From: Roseibium aggregatum
Lineage (GTDB): Bacteria > Pseudomonadota > Alphaproteobacteria > Rhizobiales > Stappiaceae
Assembly: GCF_014692675.1 (NCBI RefSeq)
Contig: NZ_JABFCZ010000035.1
Span: 1-41,558 of the forward strand
Reading direction: 5' to 3'
Length of the DNA stretch: 41,558 nucleotides
Position 1 is the first letter of the stretch; every line of letters starts with the position of its first letter. This document shows, in pieces, positions 26,164-36,035 of this stretch. The position numbers and the translations under genes were made by a program. Below the pieces are notes generated by a model, which saw only the letters and a program-made list of their open reading frames with translations, ran no database searches and was not told the DNA's origin.

Positions 26164-26651
26164 TCCTCATTGGCCACTCTATCCAAGCTTATGATTGTTC
26201 GCTCTTTCAGGATTTTTGGGCTACCTTTGAAGTGGTTCTGGTTTTCTAGACAACGCAGCGGCTGAGTTAAGGTGTGTCCGAATTTGTTTTCATGTCGCTA
26301 TTTGTTGCGTCTTGGCCGTCCCAGTATGCCTCCGTCGGACAGGCTCACGGCTCAGGCCAAGATCGATTTCGCGATGAAACGTGTCAATGGAACGGCGCAG
26401 GCGGAGCCGCGCGACAGCTGTTCGCCAAGTAGAAACGATATATCTAAGAGCCCCACAGGAGTGCATCCGGCGGCGCCATTCTTAAGCCTTGTCGAACAGC
26501 TTGGCTATAGGCCGACTTCAGGACCGACTTTACTAAGGGCTTTCATATACCGTCCGTTTTCCGGTCGTTCCGCCGCGCGACAGTTGCGTGTGGAGATTCT
26601 GAAATCAGCTTGGCCAGATAAATAATATTGCCTGTCGGAGGGTTTTTGTGA
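26164..26651. other. Gene-free debris between integrase and IS110 remnant
   Basis: An open frame of 117 codons (26272-26625) has a stretch, RLTAQAKIDFAMKRVNGTAQ, that looks protein-like, but there is no ribosome binding site and the rest is irregular. I treat it as decayed mobile DNA. No repeat of the tRNA-Phe 3' end was found here. Confidence 0.4.
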
Positions 26652-27700
26652 TTGGTATCGGTGCTGTGGACCGTCTCAATTTTTACGTCAAATAGGAGCT
26701 GCGCGAGAGCGAAAAAGCTTGCTGTCGCAACCGATCCCAATGCTCTGTATGCGGCGCTTGCAGACCATGCTGACGGCCTCGTGCGGGCCGGTGTGGAAGC
26801 TTCGTCGCTCGGGGTCTGGGTGCACCGGGAATTGCAGAGCCGCGGCCTTCCAATGATCACTGTGGAAGCTCGTCACATGCGTCATTCGCTGAGCGCCATG
26901 CGCAATAAAACCGACCGCAATGATGCCCGTGGCATCGGCCAGATGATGCGTCTCGGCTGGTTCCGGGCGGTCCATGTGAAGTGCGTTGAGAACCAGAAAC
27001 TGAAGACGCTTCTGGCCAATCGGCGGCTGTTGAAACGCAAGTTGATCGACCTGGAAAACCACATTCGCGGCGCGCTGAGAACCTCTGCCTGCGGGTCGGA
27101 ACGGTCAGCCGGAACCGGTTCGAAACGCGCGTGCGCGAGCTTCTGGAGGGCTCCGACCTCATACTAGAGACCATGATCGGCACCATGCTGGAGGCGCGCG
27201 CGGCAACCATGGAGAGCTACGCCAAGCTGCACAGGATCGTGCTGCAGGTGGTCAAGCATGACCCGCTGTGCCGGCGCTTCATGGCCGTGCCTGGCGTCGG
27301 TCCGATTGCCGCCCTGATGTTCAAGGTGGCGGTCGACGATCCGCACCGGTTCAGCCGGTCGCGCACGGTTGGCGCCCACTTCGGGCTGACCCCGCGCCGT
27401 TTCCAGTCGGGCACCTCGATCGACTATGCCGGGCGCATCAGCAAGCAGGGGGACGTCAATGTCAGAGGGGCTTTGTGCGAGGCAGCCGCCGGGCTTTTGA
27501 TGCGCTCCCGGCGCTGGTCCGCGCTCAAGGCCTGGGGGCTGAGGATCGTCAAACGGACGTCCATGTTGTGCGCCATCGTGGCGGTTGCGCGCAAGCTGGC
27601 AACCATTCTGCACCGCATGTGGATCGACGGCTCCGAGTTCAAATGGAGCGGCGGCGCTGCGATCACACAGAAGGTCAAACTGATGCCTCGCACTGCATGA
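26652..27700 (+). pseudogene. IS110-family transposase, truncated and frameshifted
   Basis: Two frames together give most of an IS110 (DEDD) transposase. The first (to about 27080) has HRELQSRGLPMITVEARHMR and the conserved NKTDRNDARGI; the second (from about 27085) has the transposase_20 part VPGVGPIAALMF and a later HFGLTPRRFQSGTSIDYAGR-type region. The change of frame near 27077-27083 looks like one missing base: adding one base there restores a smooth reading (LRVGTVSRNRFETRVRELLE). The N-terminal 40-50 residues with the first catalytic Asp are missing or scrambled. Not functional. It lies in the debris of the tRNA-Phe island. Confidence 0.85.
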
Positions 27701-28747
27701 CACAGGCGATGAAAGGAAGCTAATTTAGAGTTCCGTCGCGCGCGGAACGCGCCCTTGGCGGGGCCGCGAGAACGGGGCAAAGTCCGCCATCTTGCCTGCA
27801 CCCATCCTTCGGAAATGAGAGCGCTGGAAACGCTTGGACTGTCCTGTTCCGGATCATGATTGAGAGCATGTGACGGCCGCTGTGCCGAGCACGGAGCAAC
27901 GCATTGGATCCCGCCGGAGAGAGCTTCTGTCAGCGCGGCAGGCGGCCATGAACATGCGCCCGGCAAGACGGATCGGAGGACCGAAATGCGACGAAAATGA
28001 CAACAGGGACTTGACGATAGGGACCCGATTAGCAAGGCAAGGCAAGATAAAGAACCGGCACCATTCGCAAAGTCTCGAATGATAAGCCTTTGTCTGCACA
28101 TCGGATCTTTGGATGACGGTTGGTGCCAACCAGCGCCATGGTAGGGGCAGATGGTGCCAGACGGTACGCAAGTCCCTGATTTTTCGAAGTTTGATATGGT
28201 GCCACTCCGGCAGCGACGAAGGTGCTTGAATGCATCTCTATTGCATCCGCCAGCGTACCACTCTTTCGTCTGCTCTCTTGAGCCGTGCGACCTATCTGTC
28301 ACCACCATCACGGTTGATGTTTTTGACGATCTTTTTTTTGTCCGACAGGGACCGCGAAGCGGCGGCACATAGGGTCGAACTCCTTTTGCGATCGCGTAAA
28401 AATGGTGGCGCTTAAATTGGGCATCGATCCGGGTCGGATCTCGTGGCATGCAATGCAAGGGGGAGGGGCTGTCGACGTTCTTGGCCACGGGGTCAGACTG
28501 GTAGCCTCATTTTGAAGGACGTGGGAGCTGGCAGAGTGCCGAAGGCGGCGTGCGGTGCTTTTGCTGGAGCCGCAGTGCGAGGAGCTGACACTCCTTGCGG
28601 TCTTACGGATAAGGGGCCGTGGAACGAACCCGCTTCGCGGGAGGGTGCGTGCGGCGAGTGAGGCGCTTGAACGGTAGACAGCGGGCGGATTGAAGGACGT
28701 TTGCCGCGGACAGAACATGGGAGGTTTCTTCAACAAGGAGCCTAACC
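27701..28747. other. Gene-free stretch before the IS91-like element
   Basis: A kilobase with no convincing gene; the long antisense frame here is irregular. It holds a CCCGC/GCGGG hairpin at 28629-28641. The last few hundred bases may belong to the left end (terIS) of the IS91-like element, whose limit I could not find. AAGGAG at 28735-28740 is the ribosome binding site of the next gene. Confidence 0.4.
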
Positions 28748-29656
28748 ATGCATGACCATTCGAACACGCCCGCGATCAGCCCGCTGCGCCAACGCCTGAT
28801 CGACGACATGAACCTGCGCCATTTCGGACACGAGACGCAGCGCAACTACCTGCGCGATGTCGGTCGCCTCGCCAGCTTTCTCGGCCGCCCGCCCGACATG
28901 GCGACCGCGGATGATCTGCGCCGCTTCCAGCTCTGGCAGCAAAGCGAGGGCGTCCCGGTGCCGACGATGAACAGTGTCGTTTCGGCGCTGAGATTCTTCT
29001 TCAACACCACGGTCGATCGTCCGGACCTTGCCCGCCGTCTCGTGCGGCTGGCGCAACCACGCAAATTGCCGGTGGTGCTGAGCCGCGAGGAAGTAACCCG
29101 TCTGCTCGACGCCACGACCTGCCTCAAGCATCAGGCAGCGTTGGCTGTTGCCTATGGTTCGGGCTTGCGCGTTTCGGAAGTCGCTTCGCTCAAGGTCGCC
29201 GACGTCGACAGCAAACGTATGATCCTGCGGGTGGAACGCGGCAAGGGTGGGCGCGGGCGTAACGCGATGCTGTCAGAAGATCTGCTGACGCTTCTGCGCC
29301 AGTGGTGGCAGGCCGGATACCGGCAGGGCGTCATGCGGCGGGACGGCTGGCTCTTTCCGGGTATCAACACGCTGAGGCCCCTCAGCACGCGACAACTCCA
29401 CCGCGTCGTCGTCGAAGCCGCAAGGAAGGCCGATATTGACAAGCGGGTTGGGCTGCACACACTCCGTCATTCCTTCGCCACCCACCTTCTGGAAGACGGC
29501 GTGGATATCCGCATCATCCAGGTGCTGCTCGGTCACGCCAAGCTGAACAACACGGCTCTCTACACCAAGGTCGCGACACGCACCGTGCGCTCGGTGACCA
29601 GTCCGCTCGACCGGCTTGGCTTGTTCAAAATGGAAGGATCGCCGCCCGAAGACTGA
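28748..29656 (+). CDS. Tyrosine recombinase of the IS91-like element
   Basis: 302 residues, XerC/XerD-like. An N-terminal SAM-like core-binding domain (about 12-95) is followed by the catalytic domain with Arg in YGSGLRVSEVASL, Lys in RGKGGRGR, H-x-x-R in HTLRHSFATHLL, His in LLGHAKLNN and the Tyr of TALYTKV. All catalytic residues are present. AAGGAG lies 7 bases before ATG 28748. It is not the housekeeping Xer protein: it is coupled to the transposase gene that begins four bases after its stop. In such elements its role (for example resolving intermediates) is not established. Confidence 0.9.
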   Translation: MHDHSNTPAISPLRQRLIDDMNLRHFGHETQRNYLRDVGRLASFLGRPPDMATADDLRRFQLWQQSEGVPVPTMNSVVSALRFFFNTTVDRPDLARRLVRLAQPRKLPVVLSREEVTRLLDATTCLKHQAALAVAYGSGLRVSEVASLKVADVDSKRMILRVERGKGGRGRNAMLSEDLLTLLRQWWQAGYRQGVMRRDGWLFPGINTLRPLSTRQLHRVVVEAARKADIDKRVGLHTLRHSFATHLLEDGVDIRIIQVLLGHAKLNNTALYTKVATRTVRSVTSPLDRLGLFKMEGSPPED

Positions 29657-29660
29657 CGCC

Positions 29661-30884
29661 GTGCGGACCTCGATCGAGGTCGCCGACATCTTCCGCAGCG
29701 CCGGGCCAACCTATCGGGCCGCCCATGCCGGGCATCTGAGCCTTGCGCAGTTGAAGGTGATGTCGGCCATCGAGATCTGCCGGACATCGGCGCTGGGTGG
29801 ACATGTCGAAGCCTGCGAGGATTGCGGACAGTGGCGCGTCGCCTACAACTCCTGCCGCAATAGGCACTGCCCGAAGTGTCAGGGGGCGGCGGCAAGGACA
29901 TGGCTCGCCGAACGGGAGGCCGACCTGCTTCCCGTCGGATACTTCCATGTCGTGTTCACGCTGCCCGCCGAGGTCGCCGACATCGCCTACCAGAACAAGG
30001 CGCTGGTCTACGATCTCCTGTTCCGGGCGGCATCGGAGACCATGCTGACGATCGCCGCCGACCCGAAGCATCTCGGCGCCCGCATCGGCATCACCGCGGT
30101 GCTGCATACCTGGGGATCGGCGATGACGCACCATCCCCATGTGCACATGATCGTGCCGGGCGGCGGCATTGCACGCGATGGAAGCCGGTGGGTTCGGTCC
30201 CGGCCTGCCTTCCTGCTTCCGGTCCGCGTGCTGGGCAGGTTGTTCCGGCGACTGTTCCTGACCAGGTTGAACGCCCTGCACGGTGCTGGCCGGCTCGCCT
30301 GCTTCGGGTCGCTCGCCCAACTCGCCGACCGCCGCGCTTTCCTGCGGCATCTCGCTCCGGTTCGTCAGAAGCGCTGGGTCGTCTATGCCAAGGCGCCGTT
30401 CGCGGGGCCGGAGGCCGTGCTCGCGTATCTCTCGCGCTACACCCACCGGGTCGCCATCTCCAACAGCCGGTTGATCGGCTTCGACAGCGCAGACGTCACC
30501 TTCCGCTACAAGGATTACCGTCGCAACGACGGCGACCGCCAACAGGTCATGAGGCTTGCCGTCGACGAGTTCATCCGCCGCTTTCTTCTTCACGTCCTGC
30601 CGCGCGGCTTCCACCGCATCCGCCACTATGGGTTGCTTGCAAGCGGCACCCGCAGAGCGAACGTCACCCTTGCACGTAAACTTCTGAACGTCGCAGTTGC
30701 GCCCAACCCGGACACGGACGACAAGCCGGATGAGGCCGTCACCTCGGACAAGACGACCGACTTCCGCCCGCCATGCCGCTGCTGTGGCGGACGCATGATC
30801 GTCATCGAAGTCTTCGAGCGCATGCGCCAGCCACGTGGACCACCGTTCACCGCGACCACGACGAACCGGGAGGATCGGCCATGA
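29661..30884 (+). CDS. IS91-family HUH transposase
   Basis: 407 residues. An N-terminal zinc-binding domain (CEDCGQWRVAYNSCRNRHCP, then KC) is followed by the HUH endonuclease domain with H160-V-H162 (HHPHVHMIVPGGG) and a candidate nucleophile Y260 (YLSRYTHRVAIS). These enzymes nick one strand and move DNA by rolling-circle transposition, without target duplication. Starts at GTG 29661, coupled to the recombinase gene. A C-terminal Cys cluster (PPCRCCGGRM) is present. Intact by eye. Confidence 0.92.
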   Translation: MRTSIEVADIFRSAGPTYRAAHAGHLSLAQLKVMSAIEICRTSALGGHVEACEDCGQWRVAYNSCRNRHCPKCQGAAARTWLAEREADLLPVGYFHVVFTLPAEVADIAYQNKALVYDLLFRAASETMLTIAADPKHLGARIGITAVLHTWGSAMTHHPHVHMIVPGGGIARDGSRWVRSRPAFLLPVRVLGRLFRRLFLTRLNALHGAGRLACFGSLAQLADRRAFLRHLAPVRQKRWVVYAKAPFAGPEAVLAYLSRYTHRVAISNSRLIGFDSADVTFRYKDYRRNDGDRQQVMRLAVDEFIRRFLLHVLPRGFHRIRHYGLLASGTRRANVTLARKLLNVAVAPNPDTDDKPDEAVTSDKTTDFRPPCRCCGGRMIVIEVFERMRQPRGPPFTATTTNREDRP

Positions 30885-31111
30885 CCCGGCATGGCATCGC
30901 GCAGCCTCCAGCCGAAGGCACACCGCCAGCGGAGACAATCCCGCTTGCGTCGGGCGCGGAGATCGACGCCATCGCGTTTGTAAATCCCTCGGATCCACCT
31001 GGGGGGACGTGTCCGAAACGATCGTTTGTGACCCAGATGGCATCAACGCGATCAACTCGCGGGCAACAACGCGACGTCGCCGACATCAGCATCAAAACGA
31101 AATCCCCATAG

Positions 31112-31136
31112 CCCACAACTTGTGGACCGTGGGTTC
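31112..31136 (+). other. Candidate oriIS end of the IS91-like element
   Basis: CCCAC (31112-31116) pairs with GTGGG (31129-31133), with an inner alternative CCACAA/TTGTGG (31113-31125). The tetramer GTTC overlaps the end at 31133-31136. IS91 elements have a subterminal hairpin downstream of the transposase gene and insert next to GTTC or CTTG. The match is suggestive only. Confidence 0.35.
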
Positions 31137-31538
31137 TTTCCTCGGGGGCTTTCGTACGCCTGACGGCATCCGAAACCCTTCACGGGAGGAGATGGTCGAC
31201 TTACGGTCGTCGATCGGTGAAAGCGGACATTCCTCCGTGCTCATCACGTTGACGCTACCGGCCCAAAGCCGACATCAAAAACCTATTCGTTCAATGGCTG
31301 CTTCGCGCCCCCAAGTTGGACGTTCGCGGTCGACGCAAGGCATCCTGGGAGCGGACCGACAGCTTTCCCGGTTCGACGAGCGAAATGGGGCGACCGGCGC
31401 TGGCTGTGGCGTGGCAGGTGTGGGGGCTTCGCATTCGCAGGTTTGGAACCGGGCGCAGCGTGGCTTGACGGCAGCTTGCCGTGGAAGAGGACCGTCAATG
31501 AGTGGTCGTTTCCCGTGGCGCGACGCTTTCCGGTCCCG
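31137..31538. other. Gene-free interval, nothing recognised
   Basis: Between the IS91-like element and the acyl-CoA synthetase gene, which ends here on the minus strand. No gene-like frame and no clear terminator for the minus-strand operon were seen. Confidence 0.4.
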
Positions 31539-33062
31539 TCAGCCCTGGTCTAGCTTATACAACTCGCGGCGCATGATCTTTCCGGTGCTGGTCTTGGGGA
31601 CATCCTTCACAAATTGAACCGTGCGCGGGCATTTGTAGGCGGCCAGCGTCTCGCGGCAGAAGGCGATGATCTCGTCTTCGGTGCAGGCAGCGCCTTCCTT
31701 GAGCACGACATAGGCCTTCGCGATCTCGCCCTTCACTGCGTCGGGCAGTTTGCCGACCGCGGACAGCGCGACGGCCGGATGGGCGGCCAGGGCCCGCTCG
31801 ATTTCGGCAGGATAGACATTGTAGCCGCCAGTCAGGATCATGTCCTTCTTGCGGTCGACGATATTGACGCAGTTGTCCACATCCATCGTGCCCAGATCGC
31901 CGGTGTGCATCCAGCCGTCGGGCTCCAGCGTCTCGCGCGTCTTCTCGGGGTCGCCGAAATAACCCATCATCACGATCGGGCCGCGCACCATCAATTCGCC
32001 CACCTCGCCGCGTGGCATCGTTCGCCCGGCGTTCTCGGCGTCGGCGATGCGCAGCTCGCAATAGGGCATCGCGCAGCCGATCGAGCCGTGCTTGTTGCGG
32101 CCCAGGAGCGGATGCGTCGCGCCAAGTCCCGCGATTTCGGTCATTCCCCAGAGTTCGATCAGCGGGGCGCCGAAGGCGGCCTCGACCGCTTCCATGACGG
32201 TGACCGGCATGGTCTGGCCGCCAACGTAACAGCGGCGGAGGCTGGAAAGGTCGCTCTGCTTCAGGTCCGGGTTGTTGAGGATATACATGTACATCGCCGG
32301 CACACCGTCAAAGATGGTGGCGCTGTGGCGTTCGATATCGGCCAGCACCGCGGCCGAGTCGAAGCGTTCGTGCAAGACAAGCTTGGTGCCGCACATCATC
32401 ATCCCGGTCATTAACACGTTGGCATAGACATGCGGGCACGGCAGGGCGCTGACCACGATGTCGTCCGCGCCGCGCATGTGCATCTGGCTGGTCATTGCAC
32501 CGTTCAGGATCACCGCTCGGTGCGACTGCATCGCGCCCTTCGGCTGCCCGGTCGTGCCCGAGGTATAGGCGATGGAGCCGAGGCTGTCGGCTGCGACATC
32601 GGGCGGAGGCGGGGCCGGATGGCGGGCCGCGATCAACCCGTCGAACGAGATGGCGCCGGCGACCGGCGCGTCGCCGATGGCGATGATGGATTGCACCGAA
32701 GAGACTTCGGTCACTCCCAAGATTCCGGCGATCTTGTCGGGCGAGGCGATGATCGCCTTCGCCCCGCAATCCTTCACGACATATTCGACCTCGGCGGGGG
32801 TCAGCATCGTGTTCACGGGATTAATCACCGCGCCAAGCCGCGCGACGGCGAAATAGCTCACGATCCATTCCCAGGAATTGGCGGCGTAGAGCGTGACGAT
32901 GTCGCCCTGGCCTAGCCCGAGCCGACTCAGCCCGCCTGCGACGGCCTCGATCAAGCCATTGAGTTCGGCGAAGGTAAACCTTCTGCCGCCTGCAATGAGC
33001 GCTTCCCTGTTGGCGAACCGCTGGGCGGCATTCGCCGGAATTTGTCCGATGTGATCGAGCAT
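31539..33062 (-). CDS. Acyl-CoA synthetase (AMP-forming)
   Basis: 507 residues, class I adenylate-forming enzyme: activates a carboxylic acid with ATP and joins it to CoA. Motifs in order: the P-loop-like IAYTSGTTGQPKGAMQSH (about 170), the YVGGQTMP turn, the LWGMTEIAGLG motif (A5), GWMHTGDLGTMD (A7), the hinge VDRKKDMILTGGYNVYPAEI (A8) and the catalytic Lys in PKTSTGKIMRREL (A10). The enzyme is complete. Acid substrate cannot be read from the sequence; medium-chain or aromatic acids are usual for this subgroup. It lies 42 bases downstream of the UGSC-motif gene on the same strand and probably shares its transcript, under the divergent AraC regulator. Confidence 0.9.
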   Translation of the reverse strand: MLDHIGQIPANAAQRFANREALIAGGRRFTFAELNGLIEAVAGGLSRLGLGQGDIVTLYAANSWEWIVSYFAVARLGAVINPVNTMLTPAEVEYVVKDCGAKAIIASPDKIAGILGVTEVSSVQSIIAIGDAPVAGAISFDGLIAARHPAPPPPDVAADSLGSIAYTSGTTGQPKGAMQSHRAVILNGAMTSQMHMRGADDIVVSALPCPHVYANVLMTGMMMCGTKLVLHERFDSAAVLADIERHSATIFDGVPAMYMYILNNPDLKQSDLSSLRRCYVGGQTMPVTVMEAVEAAFGAPLIELWGMTEIAGLGATHPLLGRNKHGSIGCAMPYCELRIADAENAGRTMPRGEVGELMVRGPIVMMGYFGDPEKTRETLEPDGWMHTGDLGTMDVDNCVNIVDRKKDMILTGGYNVYPAEIERALAAHPAVALSAVGKLPDAVKGEIAKAYVVLKEGAACTEDEIIAFCRETLAAYKCPRTVQFVKDVPKTSTGKIMRRELYKLDQG

Positions 33063-33104
33063 ATATCCCCCTGTCAGAGCGTGCAGCCGCTTAGGCCGCT
33101 GTTG

Positions 33105-34832
33105 TCATTCGGCGGCGGCTGTGCGCCGAACCTCGCGGCTGGTCGGAAACCCGTGTAGACCGTTGCTGCCGAATACGATCGCGTTCGACCGGAAGGGATC
33201 GCCAGAGACGACCAGCAGGATCTGATCGGGGCTTTCAACGATCGGCACCAGCCGCTCAGGATCCTCCGACAGCGCGTACTGGGCCGAGGCCAGCCCTTCG
33301 GCATGGAGCGCATTCAACGTCCGGCGGCCGGGCACCAGATTGGTGAAGGCGCCGATGAATTCCTCCATCTTCCTCGCGGGCATCCTCGCGTATTTGAACA
33401 ACAGCTCCTGCAGCCCGGCGCGGCCGACGCCGGCCTTGGCCAGCGTCTTCGCGATCATCGGGCTGATCACCACCAGGGGCCGGTGGGTGCCCGCCGCGAG
33501 GCCCACGGTGAAGATCAACTCCCACCCCGACTGGCGGATCAGCCCGTCGGCAAGGTAACGGGCGATCCCCTCCGGATTGCGGCCGTAGACTGAGCCCACC
33601 ACCGTATCGCCGGTGAAGCGTCCGACGGTGACAAGGTTGCTGCCCGCGGCGAACCCGCGCTGTTCGGCGAAGGTCGGCCAGCCGAGTTTCGCCAGTTCCA
33701 CCTCGTGCTCGGTCAGTGCGATCCGGGTCGGGTGGCCAAATGTGCATTTGTCGCCGGCGCCGGGGCGCAGACCGCCGACGTTGCGCAGAAGAAGCCGCAG
33801 GAAGCGCCCGACCGTGTTGTTGGCGCGGGCACCATCCCGCATCGCGCCGTTCTCGCAGTTGAACCCCAGCTCACGTAGGATCGGACCGTTGAGGATGATC
33901 AGCGCGTCGCCGCCAGTGGTGTCGCCGCTGTGCTCGACCCCATATGCGGGATCGCAGAGAACTTCGGCGATGGCGACGAGGATCGGCATGGTCTCGGGCC
34001 GGCATCCGGCAATGACGCCGTTGACCGCCACGTTCCAGGTGGTCACCGCCGCGCCCGAGGGCTGCAGCACGCCGATCTGCCTGTCCGGCGCGTCGGGGGT
34101 GTGGGCGAGGAAGTCCGCGACCGCCGCGCGCGTCGGCGGGACGATCGGCAGCCCGTCCGACCAGCCCTTCGCGTCATAGAGATGGTTGATCGCCTCGAAC
34201 GAGCCGCGCGCAACGATCTCGGTTGCGGTGAAGCTTTCGGCGCCCGCGCCCTGCGCTACCGGTGTCTCGGTAAGACAGCGGATCACCTCGGGCAGGGTGT
34301 GCTGGATCACCGAGGCGCGCAGCTCCTCCTTCGAGAGGCTGTCGACATGACCGCGCAGGGTGGCTACCGGCAGCGCGGCGCATCCCTGGCCGGGCGAGAT
34401 CGCGTGAGCCTGACCGACGAAGCCCTGGCAGACGAGCGAGGCAGTCGGGATACCGGCGCGTTCGATCGCGGCGCTGGCGCGCATCACCGCCGGCGTGCAG
34501 GCGCCGCAACAGCCCACGCCGGAGACCGCGACATCAATGCCACGCGCCGCCAGCAACTTCGGCATCCGCTCCAGAACGCCGTGTTCGTCGCCACCGAAGG
34601 TATTGCCAAAGGTGTCGTAGTTGACGAAGGTCATCGTCGGATAGGCCTCCGCCAACGCCTCCTGCAGGATCGGAAAAATCTCGTCGCCACGGAAGACATA
34701 GTCCCAGACAAAGGCGACGACCAACCCGTCGAGACGGGCCGGCCGCGCCGCCGAAGGAAACGTCTGCACAGCCGTTTGTCCACCCGGCCAGAGGGTTTCG
34801 TAGCTGGTCGCGAGAGGGGCGGCGATGTCCAT
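33105..34832 (-). CDS. UGSC-motif protein with large C-terminal domain
   Basis: 575 residues. The N-terminal part (about 30-165) resembles the UGSC domain, named for a redox motif with selenocysteine or Cys; here it reads GVGCCGACT with C108, C109 and C112, all Cys. The larger C-terminal part (about 200-560) starts GWSDGLPIVPPTRAAVADFL and contains VNGVIAGCRPETMPI, ILNGPILRELGFN and the NTVGRFLRLLLRNVGG stretch; this domain accompanies UGSC in other proteins but its reaction is not known to me. Start chosen at ATG 34832 with GGAG upstream; a longer frame would cross the divergent promoter. Probably an operon with the acyl-CoA synthetase, so an enzyme acting on an organic acid or thioester is a reasonable guess. 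Confidence 0.65.
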   Translation of the reverse strand: MDIAAPLATSYETLWPGGQTAVQTFPSAARPARLDGLVVAFVWDYVFRGDEIFPILQEALAEAYPTMTFVNYDTFGNTFGGDEHGVLERMPKLLAARGIDVAVSGVGCCGACTPAVMRASAAIERAGIPTASLVCQGFVGQAHAISPGQGCAALPVATLRGHVDSLSKEELRASVIQHTLPEVIRCLTETPVAQGAGAESFTATEIVARGSFEAINHLYDAKGWSDGLPIVPPTRAAVADFLAHTPDAPDRQIGVLQPSGAAVTTWNVAVNGVIAGCRPETMPILVAIAEVLCDPAYGVEHSGDTTGGDALIILNGPILRELGFNCENGAMRDGARANNTVGRFLRLLLRNVGGLRPGAGDKCTFGHPTRIALTEHEVELAKLGWPTFAEQRGFAAGSNLVTVGRFTGDTVVGSVYGRNPEGIARYLADGLIRQSGWELIFTVGLAAGTHRPLVVISPMIAKTLAKAGVGRAGLQELLFKYARMPARKMEEFIGAFTNLVPGRRTLNALHAEGLASAQYALSEDPERLVPIVESPDQILLVVSGDPFRSNAIVFGSNGLHGFPTSREVRRTAAAE

Positions 34833-34986
34833 CAGAATGCTCCGAGTTGTTTGTTTGAGTTCGAGGATGGCGCATGTCCGGACCCATTTCTTGAACGTTC
34901 TTGGCATTTCTCGTGCCCGAGAAAATAAACCCGGTCCGAGTGCAAAAACCGCTTGATTGTGGCCCGCCCCCCCACACAATAGGCCC

Positions 34987-35811
34987 ATGCAGCTGACCAA
35001 CGACATACCGATTGGCCTGCGTCTCGACGATCTGGGAGGCGCCGAGATCGTCTGCGGCCGCTTCCGCAACCACCGTTTCCCCAAGCACAGCCACGACGGG
35101 CTGATGCTGTCGCTGATCAGCGAGGGCACCCAGCGCATCCGCTACCGGGGCGAGACCTATCTGGGCAGGCGCGGTGTGCTGATCGCGGTGCCCCCGAACG
35201 AGGTGCACGCGGGCGAGCCGGAGGACGACCGGGGCTGGCGCTACCGCACGATCACCATTCCGACCGATCTGATCGGCGCGCTCTCGGGGGCGGTCAACAC
35301 GCATTTCCTCTGCGATACGGTAATCCGCGACGGCGTGCTCTGCGAGGCTCTGGCGCGTGTCTTCGCCCTATTCGGCGAGGCGGCGCTCCTGGAGCAGGAA
35401 GAGGCGCTGATGGCGGTGCTCTCCCGCTTCCTGGCCGCCCATACGAGCGAGGCCCCGCCCGAGGTCCCGACCGGGACCGAGCGGCGCGTCGTCGCTCTCT
35501 GCAAGGAGTATCTCGCCGCGCGGCTGGATCGCAATGTCGGGCTGGCCGATCTCGAAGCCGCGGCGGGGATCGACCGCTTCCGCTTGGTACGCAGCTTCAC
35601 TCGCCACGAGGGGCTGTCGCCGCACGCCTGGCACCTGCAGTGCCGGCTGCGCACCGCGCAGGCCATGCTGTCGCGCGGCGAGGCGATCGCCGACGTCACC
35701 TACGCGACGGGCTTCGCCGACCAGGCCCACCTGACGCGGGCGTTCAAGCGGCTGACCGGGCTCACGCCGGGATACTACCGGCGCACCCATCTTGCCCTTT
35801 CGGGAAAATAG
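34987..35811 (+). CDS. AraC-family transcriptional regulator
   Basis: 274 residues. The N-terminal AraC-type cupin (about 10-95: FRNHRFPKHSHDGLMLSLIS; PPNEVHAGEPEDD) binds a small ligand. The C-terminal domain (about 170-268) has two helix-turn-helix units: VGLADLEAAAGIDRFRLVRS and the signature IADVTYATGFADQAHLTRAF-KR, followed by TPGYYRR. It is divergent from the UGSC-motif / acyl-CoA synthetase pair with a 154-base gap, and so is probably its regulator. Start set at ATG 34987; the frame is open to 34957 without a better start. Confidence 0.9.
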   Translation: MQLTNDIPIGLRLDDLGGAEIVCGRFRNHRFPKHSHDGLMLSLISEGTQRIRYRGETYLGRRGVLIAVPPNEVHAGEPEDDRGWRYRTITIPTDLIGALSGAVNTHFLCDTVIRDGVLCEALARVFALFGEAALLEQEEALMAVLSRFLAAHTSEAPPEVPTGTERRVVALCKEYLAARLDRNVGLADLEAAAGIDRFRLVRSFTRHEGLSPHAWHLQCRLRTAQAMLSRGEAIADVTYATGFADQAHLTRAFKRLTGLTPGYYRRTHLALSGK

Positions 35812-36035
35812 CCGTGCTTCCGCGCAATGTGTCGATGGCTGCTTTGCAGTGGCGTAGCGCTGCCCGCAGTTCCACTCCAGGTCGCTTGTGTTACCCTCTC
35901 TCTTTTTCAGCCCCGACCTGAACTGGCCATGAAAGCGGGCAAAGCCGGAAGCGAAGGTTCGCCCAGGAATTGGGAACAACCGTTTTCGACGGTCAGCTCC
36001 CGGAACCAGCCAGCCCCCTTACGGCCCCATTTCAG

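Larger units (their letters stand above)
28748..31136 (+). mobile_element. IS91-like element with accessory tyrosine recombinase
   Basis: Two genes in series: a tyrosine recombinase (28748-29656) and an IS91-type HUH transposase (29661-30884), four bases apart. This two-gene layout is known for one branch of the IS91 family. The right end is tentatively put at a hairpin followed by GTTC at 31133-31136; the left end is not identified, so the start given is only the first gene. Both genes look intact. Confidence 0.75.

Noticed and set aside
34495..34515. Selenocysteine at the UGSC motif
   Set aside because: The codons at this motif are all Cys codons (no TGA), so this is a Cys version.
33105..35138. 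Longer start (677 residues) for the UGSC-motif protein
   Set aside because: It would cover the divergent AraC promoter and start inside the AraC gene; ATG 34832 has a ribosome binding site.
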